Assembly: GCA_945873715.1 (NCBI GenBank)
Contig: CAMCFL010000157.1
Coordinates: 1-7,144, forward strand
Reading direction: 5' to 3'
Source: Akkermansia muciniphila
GTDB taxonomy: Bacteria > Verrucomicrobiota > Verrucomicrobiia > Limisphaerales > UBA9464
Length of the DNA: 7,144 bases
The position numbers and the translations under genes were made by a program. The notes under the pieces were generated by a model that saw nothing but the letters and a program-made list of their open reading frames with translations, did not search any database and had not been told where the DNA came from. Position 1 is the stretch's first letter. The number at the start of each line of letters is the position of its first letter. Positions 6,154 through 7,144 of the stretch are shown one piece after another.

Positions 6154-6558
6154 TCACTTCGCGGCGGCGGCGGCCTTCTTCTTCTTGGATGCCGCGCTCA
6201 AGGCGGATTCCTTTTCCTTCACCGCAGTGGCTCCCTTGCCGATCCGGGCCCGGAGGTAGGTCAACTTGGCGCGGCGGACAGAGCCTTCGCGCTCCACCTC
6301 GATCCGATCCACCCGGGGCGAGTGGGTCGGGAAAATGCGCTCGACGCCTTCGCCGTAACTGATGCGCCGGACCGTGAAGGTCTGGTTCAGTCCACGACCA
6401 CGGATGCCGATCACCAGACCTGCGAAGGCCTGGATCCGCTCCTTGTCGCCTTCGACCACCTTGGTGTGGACGCGGACGGAGTCACCTACGTTGAACTTGG
6501 GCGAGTCCTTTCGGAACTGCTCACCCTCAATCTTATCAAACAGTGCAGCCTTGTTCAT
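6154..6558 (-). CDS. rplS: 50S ribosomal protein L19
   Basis: 134 residues. L19 sits at the 30S-50S interface of the ribosome. The core, residues about 14-108, follows the family closely: FRKDSPKFNVGDSVRVHTKV, VEGDKERIQAFAGLVIGIRG, QTFTVRRISYGEGVERIFP, THSPRVDRIEVEREGSVRRA and KLTYLRARIGKGA. Residues about 109-134 are an added tail of Lys, Ala, Ser and Glu ending in a lysine run and an alanine run; typical bacterial L19 ends near residue 115. The ATG at 6558 has a good ribosome binding site and gives the normal family N-terminus. The gene follows trmD by 12 nt, the standard order of the ribosomal rpsP-trmD-rplS cluster, and is closed by a strong terminator. Confidence 0.98.
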   Translation of the reverse strand: MNKAALFDKIEGEQFRKDSPKFNVGDSVRVHTKVVEGDKERIQAFAGLVIGIRGRGLNQTFTVRRISYGEGVERIFPTHSPRVDRIEVEREGSVRRAKLTYLRARIGKGATAVKEKESALSAASKKKKAAAAAK

Positions 6559-6565
6559 GCCTTGA

Positions 6566-6572
6566 TCCTCTT
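6566..6572 (-). promoter_or_regulatory. Ribosome binding site of rplS
   Basis: On the minus strand AAGAGGA lies seven bases before the rplS ATG. It overlaps the last two bases of the trmD TAA stop codon, so ribosomes finishing trmD could re-start on rplS. It is the clearest Shine-Dalgarno in the window. Confidence 0.7.
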
Positions 6573-7144
6573 AAGTCTTTTGTTGCGCTTTCGTCGAGCG
6601 ACGCGCGGGCTTTTCCCACCGCCGCTTCTCCCACAAATCCGGTCTGTTTTCCGCTGTCCTCCGCATCGCCTGCAATCGTCGCCATCGCTCGATGTCCGCA
6701 TGGTTCCCGGACAGGAGAACCTCTGGAACCGTCCAACCCCGGAACTCCGCAGGGCGAGTGTAATGCGGATATTCGAGCAACCCTTCGCTGAAGGACTCGT
6801 CTTCCGCACTGCCATCATCACCCAACGCTCCCGGGATCAGCCGAGTCACCGCGTCGATCATCACCATGGCCGGCAGGGCCCCATTCGTCAGCACAAAATC
6901 CCCGATGGAAACGTCCTCATCCGCCAGGTGTTGGCGAATCCGTTCATCGTAGCCCTCGTAGCTGCCACAGATGAACATCAAATGATTTTCCAGCGACCAA
7001 CGCCGGGCCATCTCCTGATTGAAAACGCTTCCACTGGGCGACGTGAGAACGACCCTCGTCCCCTGCCCTCGCAGCGACTCAACGGCATCAAAGAGCGGCT
7101 CAGGCTTGAGGACCATTCCTGGTCCACCACCGAACGGCCGATCG
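6571..7144 (-). CDS. trmD: tRNA (guanine-N1-)-methyltransferase TrmD, 5' end beyond the window
   Basis: Methylates N1 of guanine 37 next to the anticodon of a subset of tRNAs, using S-adenosylmethionine, and so prevents frameshifting. The frame stays open to the right edge; about 190 residues are visible, beginning DRPFGGGPGM, so roughly 50 N-terminal residues are missing. The trefoil-knot SAM-binding region is present: CGSYEGYDERI, SIGDFVLTNGALPAMVMIDA and VTRLIPG. It is followed by SAEDESFSEGLLEYPHYTRP, FRGWTVPEVLLSGNHADIERW and a basic C-terminal tail. The ATG at 7116 is an internal Met of the GGGPGM motif, not the start. Compared with the Haemophilus influenzae enzyme as I recall it, the active-site Glu116 (YEG) and Arg154 (AVTR) are kept, but the position of Asp169 reads Glu, and GGELPAM reads NGALPAM. 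The gene leads into rplS with a 12-nt gap. Confidence 0.97.
   Translation of the reverse strand, partial: DRPFGGGPGMVLKPEPLFDAVESLRGQGTRVVLTSPSGSVFNQEMARRWSLENHLMFICGSYEGYDERIRQHLADEDVSIGDFVLTNGALPAMVMIDAVTRLIPGALGDDGSAEDESFSEGLLEYPHYTRPAEFRGWTVPEVLLSGNHADIERWRRLQAMRRTAENRPDLWEKRRWEKPARRSTKAQQKT

Noticed and set aside
1..7144. Mobile element, phage, CRISPR or toxin-antitoxin content
   Set aside because: No transposase, integrase, terminal repeats, spaced direct repeats or toxin-antitoxin-like gene pair was found on either strand.

Overview
The window is GC-rich chromosomal DNA, densely coded, with eight protein genes (two cut by the window edges) and no visible RNA genes, transposons, phage genes or CRISPR array. 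Gene content suggests a Gram-negative-type bacterium of the PVC group, most likely Verrucomicrobiota. The grounds are the combination of a GYF_2-type domain next to an RDD membrane domain, a stand-alone CoaB, the TrmD wording (TNG in the knot region), and many starts without a Shine-Dalgarno sequence. This placement is an inference from protein style, not a proven assignment.

Left part (1-1639, + strand): the 3' end of an RsuA/RluB-type rRNA pseudouridine synthase, then a secreted or periplasmic protein with two bacterial SH3-like domains, a long Pro/Ala linker and an unnamed C-terminal domain. A clear intrinsic terminator at 1612-1639 closes this unit.

Middle part (1640-5339, + strand): a probable four-gene unit. 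It holds an ECF sigma factor, a small two-helix membrane protein in the place where an anti-sigma factor is usually found, a 576-residue protein joining a signal peptide, a bactofilin-like polymer-forming repeat region, a multi-helix membrane block and a C-terminal RDD domain, and then a soluble protein joining a GYF_2-type domain to a cyclic-nucleotide-binding domain with no DNA-binding output. Taken together this looks like an envelope-sensing or envelope-organising module under its own sigma factor. It is the most interesting part of the window, but the link between its members is inferred from order, strand and spacing.

Right part (5340-7144, - strand): housekeeping genes trmD (5' end beyond the window) and rplS, 12 nt apart, closed by a perfect 13-bp hairpin terminator. 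After it comes a stand-alone phosphopantothenate-cysteine ligase gene (coaB), convergent with the cyclic-nucleotide-binding gene and only 14 nt away from it.
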